Below, one piece after another: positions 35,961 to 46,387 of a stretch of 64,000 bases of DNA. Numbering within the stretch: position 1 is the stretch's first letter; every line of letters starts with the position of its first letter. Location: NCBI GenBank assembly GCA_001310455.1, contig BAXG01000013.1, forward strand, positions 1 to 64,000. The letters are read 5' to 3'. This DNA is from Photobacterium sp. JCM 19050. GTDB taxonomy: Bacteria > Pseudomonadota > Gammaproteobacteria > Enterobacterales > Vibrionaceae. The notes beneath the pieces were generated by a model. The model had not been told where the DNA came from and did not search any database. It saw only the letters and a program-made list of their open reading frames with translations. The translations under genes were made by a program, and so were the position numbers.

Positions 35961-37597
35961 TCAGTTACCGCGAGGCTCAGACATCAGGCCTTTAAATACC
36001 GCGACACAGGCTACCAGCAACACGATAGTGAACGGGAAGCCGGTTGACACCGCCATTGCCTGCAAGGCAACCAGACCGCCACCCAGTACCAATGCAATGG
36101 CGACAAGGCCTTCAAAGGTACACCAGAACACACGCTGTGGTTTGGGTGCATCCACTTTACCACCGGCGGCAATGGTATCAATAACCAGCGAACCGGAATC
36201 CGACGAGGTCACAAAGAACACTACTACCAGCACAATACCGATAAAGGATGTGATACTTGCCAGCGGCAATTCATGCAGCATTGCAAACAGCTTAACCGGC
36301 AGATCGGCATCCTGGACTGTTGTGATGCCTTGGTTGACGACCTGGTCGATTGCGGTGTTACCGAACGCACTCATCCATAACACACAAGCAGCAGACGGAA
36401 TCAGCAGGACACAAACCATAAACTCACGAACAGAACGGCCACGGGAAACACGGGCAATAAACATACCTACGAATGGTGACCAGGAGATCCACCACGCCCA
36501 GTAGAATGACGTCCAACCCTGTGCAAAGTTGGCATCTTCACGCCCAAACGGCATGGAGAGGGCCGGCAGGTATTCAATGTACGAAACCAGGTTGTTGAAA
36601 AAGCCACTCAGGATCGCCAGCGTCGGGCCAACAAAAATCACAAACACCAGCAGCAGAAGCGCCAGTATCATATTGATTTCAGACAGGCGCTTTACACCCG
36701 CATCCAAGCCAGCGAGCACTGAGCCCAATGCCAGCGCAGTAATGCCGATTACCAGCACAATTTGGGTTACGTCTGTATTCGGTATACCAAACAGGTAATT
36801 CAAGCCGGCTGCGGCCTGTGCAGAACCTAGCCCCAGTGATGTTGCCAGACCAAACAAGGTCGCAACGACGGCAAGGATATCGATAACATGGCCAACCCAG
36901 CCCCAGACGCGCTCACCGAACAGTGGTAGAACACACTTCGCATGGTCAGCGGCAAACCCTTGTTAAAGGAAAACAGCGCAAGACCAAGAGCCAGAACCGC
37001 GTAAATTGCCCAGGGGTGAAGGCCCCAGTGGTAAATCGTTGCAGCCATTGCCAAGCCTGCTGATGCAGCGGAATCACCCTGCGCACCACCCAGTGGCGCC
37101 CAGTCAGTTCGCACGCCGTTTTCCATCGAGATTCCGGCAAAAGCAGAACCGTAATGGGACAGCGGCTCCGCCACACTCCAGAACATCAGGCCGATACCCA
37201 TACCGGCGGCAAACAGCATGGAGAACCATCCAAGGTAGGTATAATCGGGTTTTGCTTCAGTCCCGCCAAGGCGTACTTTACCCAGTGGAGATACAATCAA
37301 CACCAGTGACACTATGACGAAAATATCGCCGGAACTGAGGAAAAACCAATCAAGATTTGAGGTTAACCATTGACGAAGGTCACCGAAAAGTGGCGCAACC
37401 TGATTTTGAAAAGCCAGCGTCAAAAAGACAAAGGCGACAACCGCAAGGCCTGAGATCATAAATACGCGGTTGTGAATGTCGAGGCCAAAGGGGCCAATTT
37501 TTAATGCGATGTTGTCTTGTCCAACCTGATAGTCAGTGTCTATCGGATTGACTTCACCATCGGGCGACATGATTTCTTCATGACTTTTATCGCTCAC
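35961..37597 (-). CDS. BCCT-family betaine/choline/carnitine transporter (one frameshift)
   Basis: About 546 residues after repair, with 12 predicted membrane segments. Starts at a GTG with AAGGAG upstream. The family motifs GMGIGLMFWSVAEPLSHY and the tryptophan-rich substrate segment TSFYWAWWISWSPFVGMFIA (GxxxG and Trp cage) are present. The frame breaks at about 36927-36930 where TACCA should be TACCCA; repair gives FYPLFGERVWGWVGHVIDIL. It imports betaine-like osmolytes with Na+ or H+. N- and C-terminal cytoplasmic tails are short. Which substrate cannot be told. Monocistronic. Confidence 0.9.
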
Positions 37598-38112
37598 GTT
37601 TTAACTCCTTATCCGTTTCGCGTGTAGCAATATTTCCTTCCCTGAATCCTCTTCTGCTGACGAAACCTTTATCAAATCGGCGAATGCTTTTCATCGACCA
37701 CTAACCAATTTTTCGGGTGTTTCGCGGGGTCACCATCCTTAAAATGAGCAGATAAAACCAGATTCAAGGCGAAATACAGCGCTATAATCTATCACAAACT
37801 TCCCTTTTGATCACATTTTTGTGAAGTTCAGCCCCCACAGATAGTTTTGAACTGTAAGTATTTTACCGTACTGAATACCCATGTTATGTCGTGAAGTCCG
37901 GACTAGCCTTCATCATTTCCGGCACGTAGTGTTTCGTTTGCGTCGCCTTAAAGCCTTAAAAATCTTCACGCCCTTGCATCGGCCGGCACTGCCGCTCAAC
38001 ATACCTAATCAGCTGAAAATCCCCCTCTAGGCTGAGAGGGGTATAATGAACAAGTTCAGAAAAACGGCCGCCAAAAATGAGTAAAGGTGACCTCAAGCCA
38101 GGAGTCATACAG
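37598..38112. other. Gene-free region between BCCT and cupin genes
   Basis: 515 nt without a gene. The BCCT-proximal half is AT-rich and probably holds its promoter. The cupin-proximal end carries the hairpin and TATAAT described separately. Confidence 0.5.
38022..38047 (+). promoter_or_regulatory. Inverted repeat plus TATAAT before the cupin gene
   Basis: CCCCTCT (38022-38028) / AGAGGGG (38035-38041) is immediately followed by TATAAT (38042-38047), 65 nt before the start codon. The repeat occupies the -35/-10 spacer, as an operator would. No good -35 hexamer is visible. Confidence 0.4.
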
Positions 38113-38775
38113 ATGTTGAACATGGATCTGACCCAGCGCGTCGTAATCGAAACAGACACTCTCAACTGGATCCCAAGCCCTGCTGGCGGTGTAAACCGAA
38201 GGCAACTGGAACGGGAGGCTGCTGAATCCGGCCACGTCACCAGCATTGTTGAGTATTTGCCAGGAACGGCATTCCCCGAACACATTCACCCTATGGGTGA
38301 GGAGATTCTGGTGCTTGAAGGCGTGTTCTCCGATGAAACCGGTGATTACGGAAAAGGCACTTATATCAGAAATCCCCCCGGAAGCCGGCACAGCCCTTTC
38401 AGTAAAAACGGCTGCATCATCTTAGTAAAACTGAACCAATTCCTTCCGGATGATTTGGAAACAGTCCGGATAGATACGCTTTCAGCCGAGTGGGTGCCGG
38501 GTATTGGCGAACTTACCGTATTGCCACTGCACGAATTCAGGCATAAAAACACGTCTTTAATTCGCTGGCCGGCAGGTGAACAGCTCAAACCTCATTGCCA
38601 TTTTGGCGGCGAGGAAACGTATGTAATATCCGGTGAACTGGAAGATGAATTTGGGCGTTATCCCAAGGGGACGTGGATACGTTACCCACACATGAGCGAG
38701 CACGCACCGATAGCACTAAAAGAGACACTGGTCTGGGTCAAAACCGGGCATTTACCGGAATTTCCGCACGAATAA
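38113..38775 (+). CDS. ChrR-like double cupin protein
   Basis: About 220 residues with two cupin halves. The first contains LPGTAFPEHIHPMGEEILVL and GDYGKGTYIRNPPGSRHSPF, the second WPAGEQLKPHCHFGGEETYV and RYPKGTWIRYPHMSEHAP, each with the metal-binding His/Glu set. This is the ChrR-like cupin pattern (anti-sigma ChrR C-terminal domain) but the zinc-binding anti-sigma part is missing, so it is not an anti-sigma factor. A dioxygenase or quercetinase-like role is possible. Start at 38113 with CAGGAG 9 nt upstream. Ends 9 nt before the end of the convergent acoR. Confidence 0.8.
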   Translation: MLNMDLTQRVVIETDTLNWIPSPAGGVNRRQLEREAAESGHVTSIVEYLPGTAFPEHIHPMGEEILVLEGVFSDETGDYGKGTYIRNPPGSRHSPFSKNGCIILVKLNQFLPDDLETVRIDTLSAEWVPGIGELTVLPLHEFRHKNTSLIRWPAGEQLKPHCHFGGEETYVISGELEDEFGRYPKGTWIRYPHMSEHAPIALKETLVWVKTGHLPEFPHE

Positions 38776-38784
38776 CTTGCTCGA

Positions 38785-40707
38785 TCAGCGCCGGTTTGGA
38801 GGCACCAATCCGGCACGTTTCATCCTTCGGTGAACCGTTGAGCGATCTACCCCCAGCTCCCGTGCAACAGCGGAGATATTCCAGTGGAAACGATCAAGCA
38901 TTGCGGGGAGTACATCATCAACCTGCGCCCCCGAGTTGCTGTCATTTCCGGAAGACCGGCCGACACTTTCCGGCAGATCCCTCGGTTCAATCACCCCGTC
39001 TTTGCAGAACACGCTCGCAAATTCCAAGGCATTATTGAGTTCCCGAAGGTTACCTGGCCAATTGTGCTTTTTAATCAGGGCAATGGCAGCTGCTGAAAGC
39101 GATGGCGCACCTTCTGGTTTGATTTTACCAAGCAGCATATTGGCCAGCCAGGGGAGGTCTTTCCTTTCCCTCAGCGCCGGAAGGTTCAATGCAGCGCCAC
39201 TGATTCTGTAGTAAAGATCTTCCCGGAACTTGCCGGTTTTCACCAGCTCAAGGAGATTTTGGTGAGATGCGGCAAGCACCCGGATATTCACGGCAACCGC
39301 CTTGGTTCCCCCAACCGGCACCACCTCTTTTTCTGCCAGCACACGGAGCAACCGGGCTTGCAATAGCAGTGGCATATCACCTATCTCGTCCAGGAAAAGG
39401 GTCCCGCCGTTGGCCTTTTCTATCAGCCTTCTTACCTTTGGACTGGGCACCGGTAAACGCACCCGGTGAATAACCAAAAAGTTCTGACTCGATCAGGTTT
39501 TCCGGTATCGCAGCACAATTAATCGCAACAAAAGGGCCTTTTCCGCGCCGGGTCTGGTGAATCGCCCGGGCCAGGTACTCCTTTCCACTGCCTGTTTCTC
39601 CGCAAATCATCAACGAGATTGGCGAATCCGCCAGCCGGGAGGCTTTTTCGGCCACGGATTCCATCATGGGATCATCACAGTAAAGGTCACGAAGGGGTTT
39701 CGGGACAGTCGGCATAGTGACCTTTCGAACCGGCACTTGCTGCGGTTCGATAGCATGGGCAAAAATCACATCCCCATCCCGTTCCCAGAATGCGTTGCTC
39801 TGCCGGTATCGAGCGAGTCAACTCCGGCAACCTGTCGAAATCAAAATCAAAGAAATCTGAAATAGGTTTCCCCATCAATGCCTGCCCGTTCAACGGTGGA
39901 TGTCACTTTCTGCATATCCTGCCCCTTTCATCAACACCCGCTGCGCCGAATGGGTTATACCAACCACCCGTCCCCCGTCATCCACCGCAACAGCACAATC
40001 CGGGTCGACATCAAGGAATTCCGGTGACTGGCTCATACGCAAAATCCAATGGAACGGAAAGCTGCGCATCAGAGAAGCCATTTCAATTCGCCGGGTAAAC
40101 GCAGTCACCAGTTGCAACGTCATTGCCTGGCTGATTTTGGGTGTTGGCGAATGGAGCGCTGACACATCGAGCACAGCCGCGAGTTTACCGTTTGAATCAA
40201 AAATCGGGGCTGCCGTGCAGGTAAGCGGTGTATGAGTTGCATCGAAGTGGTCATTCTGGTGAACCGTCAGCGCTTGCCCGGTGTAAATGCATGAACCACG
40301 CCACAGGTTCCAGCGCGGGATTCCGACCACTCGGCACCGAGATACAACCCGGCTTTTCTCAGGGACATTTCAATGGAAGCATCCCCCATGAAATCGACAG
40401 TCACACCCTCGGCATCCGTCAGTAGCAAAACGTAGTTTTGCTGGGCTATTTGCTTATAAAGCAGTTCCAGGCCATACCGGGCTGTCCGGATCAGTTTTTC
40501 CAGTCGTTCCCTGTGCTCTTTGAGTTCAGTGCCGGGCAGGATATAAGGCTCGCGCAGAACCACAGGATCCAGTTTGTAATCAGCCAGACAGCGCTGCCAG
40601 GAATCCGTAATTACCTTGTCCCGTGAAGAGCATTCCGTCAGCCACACCTTGTACTTCACGGATGTGGGCAGCAAAACCCTGGTGCGAGTACCGGTAGGCA
40701 TTGTCAT
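38785..40707 (-). CDS. acoR: Sigma-54-dependent acetoin regulator AcoR (several frameshifts)
   Basis: About 640 residues after repair. An N-terminal GAF-type sensor (SWQRCLADYKLDPVVLREPY onward) and a PAS-like part are followed by the AAA+ domain: Walker A GETGSGKEYLARAIH, the sigma-54 contact GAFTGA, Walker B GGTLFLDEIGDMP, and a C-terminal Fis-type helix-turn-helix (ISAVARELGVDRSTVHRRMK). Frames change near 40285, 39895, 39780 (an extra G) and 39430 (net +1, consistent with two lost bases giving KGKKGLIEKA). It should sense acetoin and activate the two sigma-54 promoters of the divergent operons. The true start is uncertain; earlier in-frame ATGs exist up to 40821. Confidence 0.88.
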
Positions 40708-40914
40708 GGGAGGGAGACATAGACTTTCGCTCACAACTACATTTAACCAATTATTAACATTCATCCCCATTAACACCACCCCTACCCCGTGAGGTGTCAC
40801 CGATTTGAAACAATGCAACACCTGTGGCAGTTACGTTGTTTAAGCTGTGCTCGCCCACATCGAGCAAAAGAATAAAAACACATAAATTCAATAGATTAAA
40901 AAACAAAAACCACA

Positions 40915-40930
40915 TGGCGTGTCCTTTGCA
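40915..40930 (+). promoter_or_regulatory. Sigma-54 promoter of the SDR gene
   Basis: TGGCGTGTCCTTTGCA keeps the invariant GG and GC exactly 10 nt apart, as in TGGCAC-N5-TTGCA. It lies 89 nt before the SDR start and within the 311-nt acoR/SDR spacer (40708-41018). A weaker TGGCAG-TTACG-TTGTT is at 40825. Confidence 0.75.
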
Positions 40931-41018
40931 ACCTGTCAATTTGCAATACAGAAACAACCGCGAATTGAAACATTTGCTGACAAACCTGCCAGCAAACCCA
41001 CCAACAAGGAGCAATCAG

Positions 41019-41798
41019 ATGACACTGAAAGGAAAAGTCGCACTGGTTACTGGCGCAGGCCGGGGAATCGGGAAAGGCATTGCGATGGCACTGGCAAAGG
41101 AAGGCTGTAATGTGGCAGTGGCTGATATCAATCAGGAAAGCGCCGGACAGACGGCCGATGAGCTGGCTGCACTTGGCGTGAAGTCCCTCGGCCTCAAAGC
41201 TGACATCTCAAAATGGAATGAGGTGCAGTCCATGGTTGAGGCCGTCACGGACAATTTTGGCAAGCTGGATATCGCGGTAAACAATGCTGGCGTGCTGATT
41301 ATCAAGTCGGTTGAAGAACTGACGGAAGAAGAGTGGGATTATGTAAACGACATTAACGCCAAAGGTGTTTTCCTTTGCTGCAAAGCGGAACTGGCAGCCA
41401 TGAAGCCAAATGGGTCAGGTCGCATCATAAATGTCGCCTCTATTGCCGGCAAGGAAGGCTTTCCGGATCTTGCCCACTACTGCGCATCCAAATTTGCTGT
41501 CGTCGGCTTCACCAACTCACTGGCTAAAGAACTGCAACGTACCGGGATAACAGTGAATGCCATTTGCCCGGGCATTGTCCCAACGGCCATGTGGTATGGG
41601 CCGGATGGCCTGGCCGAGCGCTGGAAACTGGAAGGCGAAACTATGGAAGAGTCCTGGGCTCGCCATCAGGACATTCTTATCCCACAAGGCGTGGGACAAA
41701 CCCCGGAGGACATGGGCCAGCTTGCAGTCTTTTTTGCCAATGCTGAACACGTCACCGGACAGTCGGTAAACGTAGACGGCGGGTTTACCTTCCATTAG
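41019..41798 (+). CDS. SDR dehydrogenase, probable acetoin/2,3-butanediol reductase
   Basis: 259 residues, starting MTLKGKVALVTGAGRGIGKG after AAGGAG; an upstream extension in the same frame is non-coding leader. Classical short-chain dehydrogenase marks: the TGAGRGIG NAD site, NNAG, catalytic Ser in NVASIAG, YCASK (Tyr and Lys) and the terminal NVDGGFTFH. Between acoR and acoX, it most likely interconverts 2,3-butanediol and acetoin with NAD(H), feeding the acetoin dehydrogenase. Enzymes of this family are promiscuous, so the assignment rests on context. Confidence 0.8.
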   Translation: MTLKGKVALVTGAGRGIGKGIAMALAKEGCNVAVADINQESAGQTADELAALGVKSLGLKADISKWNEVQSMVEAVTDNFGKLDIAVNNAGVLIIKSVEELTEEEWDYVNDINAKGVFLCCKAELAAMKPNGSGRIINVASIAGKEGFPDLAHYCASKFAVVGFTNSLAKELQRTGITVNAICPGIVPTAMWYGPDGLAERWKLEGETMEESWARHQDILIPQGVGQTPEDMGQLAVFFANAEHVTGQSVNVDGGFTFH

Positions 41799-41948
41799 GC
41801 CTGTTGTTATTGACGAGTCCTCACGCGGGGCGTTGCAACAGCCCCGCCACACCTGTTGCATTCATCGCGCCACACCCTGTCGCCTTTCAAGCTATTGCAT
41901 TCCATTTATCGCATTGAATTTAAAAGAATAGTTTGATTCGCACAGTAT

Positions 41949-41964
41949 TGGCCTGCCTCTTGCC
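41949..41964 (+). promoter_or_regulatory. Sigma-54 promoter of acoXABC
   Basis: TGGCCTGCCTCTTGCC has GG and GC 10 nt apart, matching the -24/-12 element, 66 nt upstream of acoX. Together with AcoR this indicates separate induction of the SDR gene and acoXABC. Confidence 0.7.
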
Positions 41965-42029
41965 CAGTACCGATATCACCGAGTTCATCAGTATTTCGAG
42001 CTCTGCTGTCAGACGTGCAGGAGGCACAC

Positions 42030-43108
42030 ATGGTCCCATCGACTGTCGGTATAATTGCCAACCCCGTTTCCGCCAGAGACATCCGGCGAATTATCGCCCA
42101 TGCGGGTAACCTTCAAATCACCGACCGCGCCAATATCGTGCTGCGCATTCTCGCGGGGCTGGCCTACGCCGGAGTAGAAAATGTGGTCATGATGCCAGAC
42201 CGGGCAGGGGTCAGAACCTACATCGAAAGAGGGCTGCGTCGCGCAGCCAGCAGTGGCGAAGGACATTTCCCCACCCTGTCTTTTCTTGAGATGCCGGTGA
42301 TGGGGACGGCAGATGACACCGTCAGGGCTGCCCGGATGATGCGAGAGCAGGATGTAGCCGCCATTGTGGTACTCGGAGGCGACGGAACGCACCGGCTGGT
42401 TGTCCGGGAATGCGGTAACATCCCGGTTTCAGGCGTATCTTCCGGTACCAACAATGCTTTTCCTACTATGGCAGAGCCCACTATAACCGGGCTTGCAACC
42501 GGGCTCGCGGTCTGCGGTCTCATTCCCCCTTCTGTGGCTTTTTTTGAGAACAAACTGCTCGAGTGCCGGGTGAATGATCTTCGCGACATTGCTCTGGTCG
42601 ACATTGCCGTGGTCAGCGATCAGTTTACCGGAGCCAAAGCCGTATGGCGCCCCGGCTCACTGAAAGAGCTTTTCACCGCTTTCGCCGAACCCCACGCCAT
42701 TGGCCTGTCTGCCATATCCGGGTTACTTAGCCCGATAAGCCGGGAAGCCCCGGAAGGACGCCAGATCAGGTTGAAAGGTGCTGCAACCGGTGGTTCCCGG
42801 CTGGATGCCCCCCTCGCCCCCGGCTGATGGCACCGGTTTACGTTTCCAGCGTTGAAGTACTGACTCCGGACTACCCGGCTTCAGTATGTGTCCCGTCCGG
42901 CGCACTGGCGCTCGATGGCGAGCGCGAACACATCTTTAACAGTGAAGACCATGTCACTGTCACCCTTCGGACGGCAGCGTTCAAAACCATAGATACCAAC
43001 GCCTGCATGCACTATGCCGCTGACAAAGGCTTGTTTACCAGCCCTGTCAGCTTCGAACCGGATTTACCTTCCTCTGCTCACCAAATTCACGAGCAACGTC
43101 AGCCATAA
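42030..43108 (+). CDS. acoX: AcoX, NAD-kinase-like acetoin catabolism protein (one frameshift)
   Basis: About 360 residues after repair. The NAD/diacylglycerol-kinase-like nucleotide motif VLGGDGTHRLV and the start VGIIANPVSARDIRRI are typical of AcoX. The frame breaks at about 42820-42826 in a C/G-rich run; one base restores PGLMAPVYVSSVEVLTPDY. Its exact reaction is not established; it always accompanies the acetoin dehydrogenase genes and may make or repair a cofactor. Start at MVPSTVG, preceded by AGGAGG, instead of an ATG 15 nt upstream. First gene of acoXABC. Confidence 0.87.
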
Positions 43109-43132
43109 ATCATGAGTAACAAGGAGACTACC

Positions 43133-44112
43133 ATGAGCGACAACCCGTTCCCTCTTGGCAGATGAACTTTTGCAAGCATACCGGACGATGAAAACCATCC
43201 GGGACTTTGAAGAACGGCTTCATGTCGATTTCGCCCGTGGCGATATACCCGGTTTTGTGCACCTGTATGCCGGGGAAGAAGCTCAGCGGCCGGGATCATG
43301 ATGCATTTAAACGATCAGGACAGGATCGCTTCCAACCACCGCGGCCACGGTCACTGCATCGCCAAAGGGGTGGATGTCCACGCCATGATGGCGGAAATTT
43401 ACGGCAAGGAAACCGGCTCTTGCGGGGTAAAGGCGGGTCTATGCATATCGCCGACCTTTCCAAAGGCATGATGGGCGCTAACGGCATCCTGGGTGCGGGT
43501 TCGCCACTGGTTTGCGGGGCTGCCCTCGCCGCCAAACAGCTCGGGCACAACGGCGTTGGTATCAGCTTTACTGGTGACGGGGCTTCCAACCAGGGCATGT
43601 TCCTGGAAAGCCTGAACCTTGCTGCGGTATGGAATCTTCCCGCCATTTTCGTGGTGGAAAACAACGGCTATGCCGAATCCACAGCGGTGGACTGGGCGGT
43701 CGCATCCGACTCCTATGTCGACCGCGCCAACGGGTTCGGCCTGCCGGGCATTACCGTAGACGGAACAGATTTCTTCGCGGTGTATGAAGCAGCCGGTGAG
43801 GTCATCCGCCGGGCTCGTGAAGGGGGCGGACCATCCCTGCTGGAGTGCAAGATGGTTCGTTTCTTCGGCCACTTCGAAGGCGACGCCCAAACCTACCGCG
43901 CAGACGGCGAAGTTGACGATATCCGCGAAAACCATGATTGCCTGAAGCTCTTCCGTAAAAAAGTCGAGGCAACGGGCATTATCAGCGCCGATGAATTCAA
44001 CACCATTGACGCAGAAGTCGGCGCCCTGATTGACGATGCCGTTGAAAGCGCCAAAGCCGCGCCGGAGCCACCAGCTTCCGCCGTTCTCACCGACGTTTAT
44101 GTCAGCTACTAA
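43133..44112 (+). CDS. acoA: Acetoin dehydrogenase E1 alpha (three frameshifts)
   Basis: About 326 residues after repair. The TPP-dependent E1 alpha subunit, which cleaves acetoin to acetaldehyde and a hydroxyethyl group. Repaired sequence: MSDNPFPLADELLQAYRTMK (an extra G near 43157), GEEA-x-AAGIMMHLNDQDR (a base lost near 43283) and TGSCGGKGGSMHIAD (a base lost in the G run at about 43424). The TPP motif GDGASNQGMFLESLNLAAVW with the closing ENNGYAEST is intact. Starts 24 nt after acoX with AAGGAG; acoB follows at 23 nt. Confidence 0.9.
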
Positions 44113-44135
44113 GCCAGGAAATCAAGGAGGGAATC

Positions 44136-45173
44136 ATGGCCCGTAAACTCAGTATTAAAGATGCCATTAACGAGGCTATCGATCAGGAAATGTCACGGGA
44201 TCCGACAGTCATTATGTTGGGTGAGGACATCGTTGGCGGTACCGGTGCACCGGGTGAAGATGATGCGTGGGGCGGCGTGCTCGGTGTCACCAAGGGGCTG
44301 TATGCCAAACACCCAAAGCAACTTTACGACACACCGCTTTCAGAAAGTGCCTACATCGGTGCAGCAATTGGGGCTTCAACCTGCGGACTGCGCCCTATTG
44401 CGGAGCTGATGTTTATCGACTTTATGGGTGTCTGTTTTGACCAGATACTCAATCAAGCCGCGAAATTTCGCTATATGTTTGGTGGCCGGGCTGAGACACC
44501 GGTTGTCATCCGGGCAATGTGCGGAGCCGGTTTCCGCGCAGCTGCCCAGCACAGCCAGATGCTGACCCCCATGTTTACCCACCTCCCGGGGGTCAAGGTG
44601 GTTTGCCCCTCAAATGCCTATGATGCCAAGGGATTGCTGATCCAGTCGATCCGGGACAACGACCCGGTGATATTCCTCGAGCACAAGAATCTCTATGCCC
44701 ATGAAACCGACGTACCCGAGGAGTCCTATACCATCCCGTTTGCTGAAGCGAATGTAGTACGCGAAGGGAACGACGTTTCACTGGTTTCCTATGGTCTTAC
44801 CGTCCACCGCGCGATGGAAGCGGCAGAAACGCTTGCTAAAGAGGGCATCCACTGTGATGTCATTGACTTGCGTACACTCTCCCCGGTTGATCTGGACACC
44901 GTTATTGAAAGCGTTGAAAACACCGGCCGGCTGGTCTGCATTGATGAGGCACACGCCCGCTGCTCTATCGCTGCCGATATTGCCGCCAGTGTTGCCCAGG
45001 AAGCCTTTTCTGCCCTGAAAGCACCGGTGAAAATGATCACGTCCCCGCACACGCCTGTGCCTTTCTCCCCGTCGCTGGAAGATGCCTTTATCCCGTCTTC
45101 GGATGCAATTGCAGCCGCCGCCCGCGAACTGGTAACCGGCAAAGCATGGCAAGCGTATAAGGAGTATGCATGA
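44136..45173 (+). CDS. acoB: Acetoin dehydrogenase E1 beta
   Basis: 345 residues, intact. Transketolase-like pyrimidine-binding domain first (MLGEDIVGGTGAPGEDDAWG, PLSESAYIGAAIGASTCGLR), then the transketolase C-terminal domain (DLRTLSPVDLDTVIESVENT, CIDEAHARCSIA). It pairs with AcoA to form the alpha2-beta2 thiamine enzyme of the acetoin dehydrogenase complex. The ribosome site is AAGGAGG. Its stop codon overlaps the acoC start (ATGA), so E2 synthesis is coupled. Confidence 0.95.
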   Translation: MARKLSIKDAINEAIDQEMSRDPTVIMLGEDIVGGTGAPGEDDAWGGVLGVTKGLYAKHPKQLYDTPLSESAYIGAAIGASTCGLRPIAELMFIDFMGVCFDQILNQAAKFRYMFGGRAETPVVIRAMCGAGFRAAAQHSQMLTPMFTHLPGVKVVCPSNAYDAKGLLIQSIRDNDPVIFLEHKNLYAHETDVPEESYTIPFAEANVVREGNDVSLVSYGLTVHRAMEAAETLAKEGIHCDVIDLRTLSPVDLDTVIESVENTGRLVCIDEAHARCSIAADIAASVAQEAFSALKAPVKMITSPHTPVPFSPSLEDAFIPSSDAIAAAARELVTGKAWQAYKEYA

Positions 45174-46272
45174 GCGATAAAATTATTCCGATAGTGATGC
45201 CAAATGGGGGCTTTCTATGAAGCAGGGAACGTTGGTGGAGTGGTATATCGAAGAAGGCGACACCATTGAAGTCGGCCAGGAAATCATGGACGTGGAGACG
45301 GATAAGATTGCGGCGGCGGTCGAAGCACCTGACCCGGGCACTCTTCGGCGAAAGGTGGGTGAAATTGGCGAAATCTACACGGTTCAGGCACTGTTGGGTG
45401 TGATTGCCCCTGAAGACGTCTCTGACAGTGAGATAGATGCGTACATCGCTGGGTTTGAAGTGCCTAAAGAGAGTGAAGAGGACGAAAAAGAAAGTGAGCC
45501 GGCCTATCAGTTCCTTGAGCTGGCTGCGGGCAAACTGCGTTATGCAAAACGCGACGGTGAAGGCTCGCCTATCCTGTTCGTTCACGGGTTTGGTGGCGAT
45601 TTGGACAACTGGCTGTTCAACATCGATGCTTTTTCACAGCCGGTATATGCCCTGGATCTTCCCGGGCACGGCCAGTCATTCAAAACCCTGCCATCCGCCG
45701 GCCTCAATAGCCTTGTGGCCGCAGTTCTTGCCCTGATTGACGACCAGAAACTGGAGCGTGTTAATCTGGTTGGTCACTCCATGGGTGGAGCGGTGTGTGC
45801 GTCCCTGGCAGCGAACTATCCTGAGCGTGTGTCATCGGTTACGCTGATTTCCCCGGCCGGTTTTGGGGACGAAATCAACGGGGGCTATATCGAGGGTTTT
45901 GTCTCTGCCACATCAAGGCGGGAACTGACGCCAGTCCTGAAACTGCTGTTTGCAGACCCATCACTTGTTACCCGCGCAATGGCTGATGACATGATGAAGT
46001 ACAAACGGCTGGATGGGGTGCAGGACGCACTTGAGGCACTTTCTGGCGCGCTATTTGAAGGTGGGAAGCAGCACATTAACCTGACTGACCTGTTGGCTTC
46101 GACAGGCATTCCGGTACAGGTTATCTGGGGTGAGAAAGACTCGGTTATTCCCGCTTCACAGGCAACCTCATTGCCCGGAGCATCAGTGACCACCCTGCCG
46201 GATGCCGGCCATATGGCAATGATGGAAAAAGCCGGGGAGGTGAACAAGCTGATTGCTGAAATCAGCAGATAG
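45170..46272 (+). CDS. acoC: Acetoin dehydrogenase E2 with alpha/beta hydrolase domain (one frameshift)
   Basis: About 368 residues after repair. An N-terminal lipoyl domain (lipoyl-Lys in DVETDKIAAAVEA) joins through a charged linker to an alpha/beta hydrolase fold (FVHGFGGDLDNWLF, GHSMGGAVCASLA, late PDAGHMAMM). This fusion is characteristic of AcoC, the dihydrolipoamide acetyltransferase that transfers acetyl to CoA. The frame breaks at about 45203: CCAAATGGGGG needs one more A to give MPKWGLSMKQG, the universal lipoyl-domain start. ATGA overlap with acoB. No lipoamide dehydrogenase (acoD/acoL) follows. Confidence 0.9.
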
Positions 46273-46280
46273 CAAAACGC

Positions 46281-46312
46281 AAAAAATGGGGGCCGATTGG
46301 TGGAGGCCCCCG
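46281..46312 (-). terminator. Terminator of the cytochrome-NPCBM giant gene
   Basis: GGGGGCC / GGCCCCC stem followed on the minus strand by a T-run (46281-46286). It also closes acoC as a hairpin on the plus strand. Confidence 0.85.
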
Positions 46313-46387
46313 AAATAGCAAGATTACCCAAGCACTTACTAAAACATGTCGAAACGGCGCTGCAAACGCAGCGCCAGACACGAAAAA

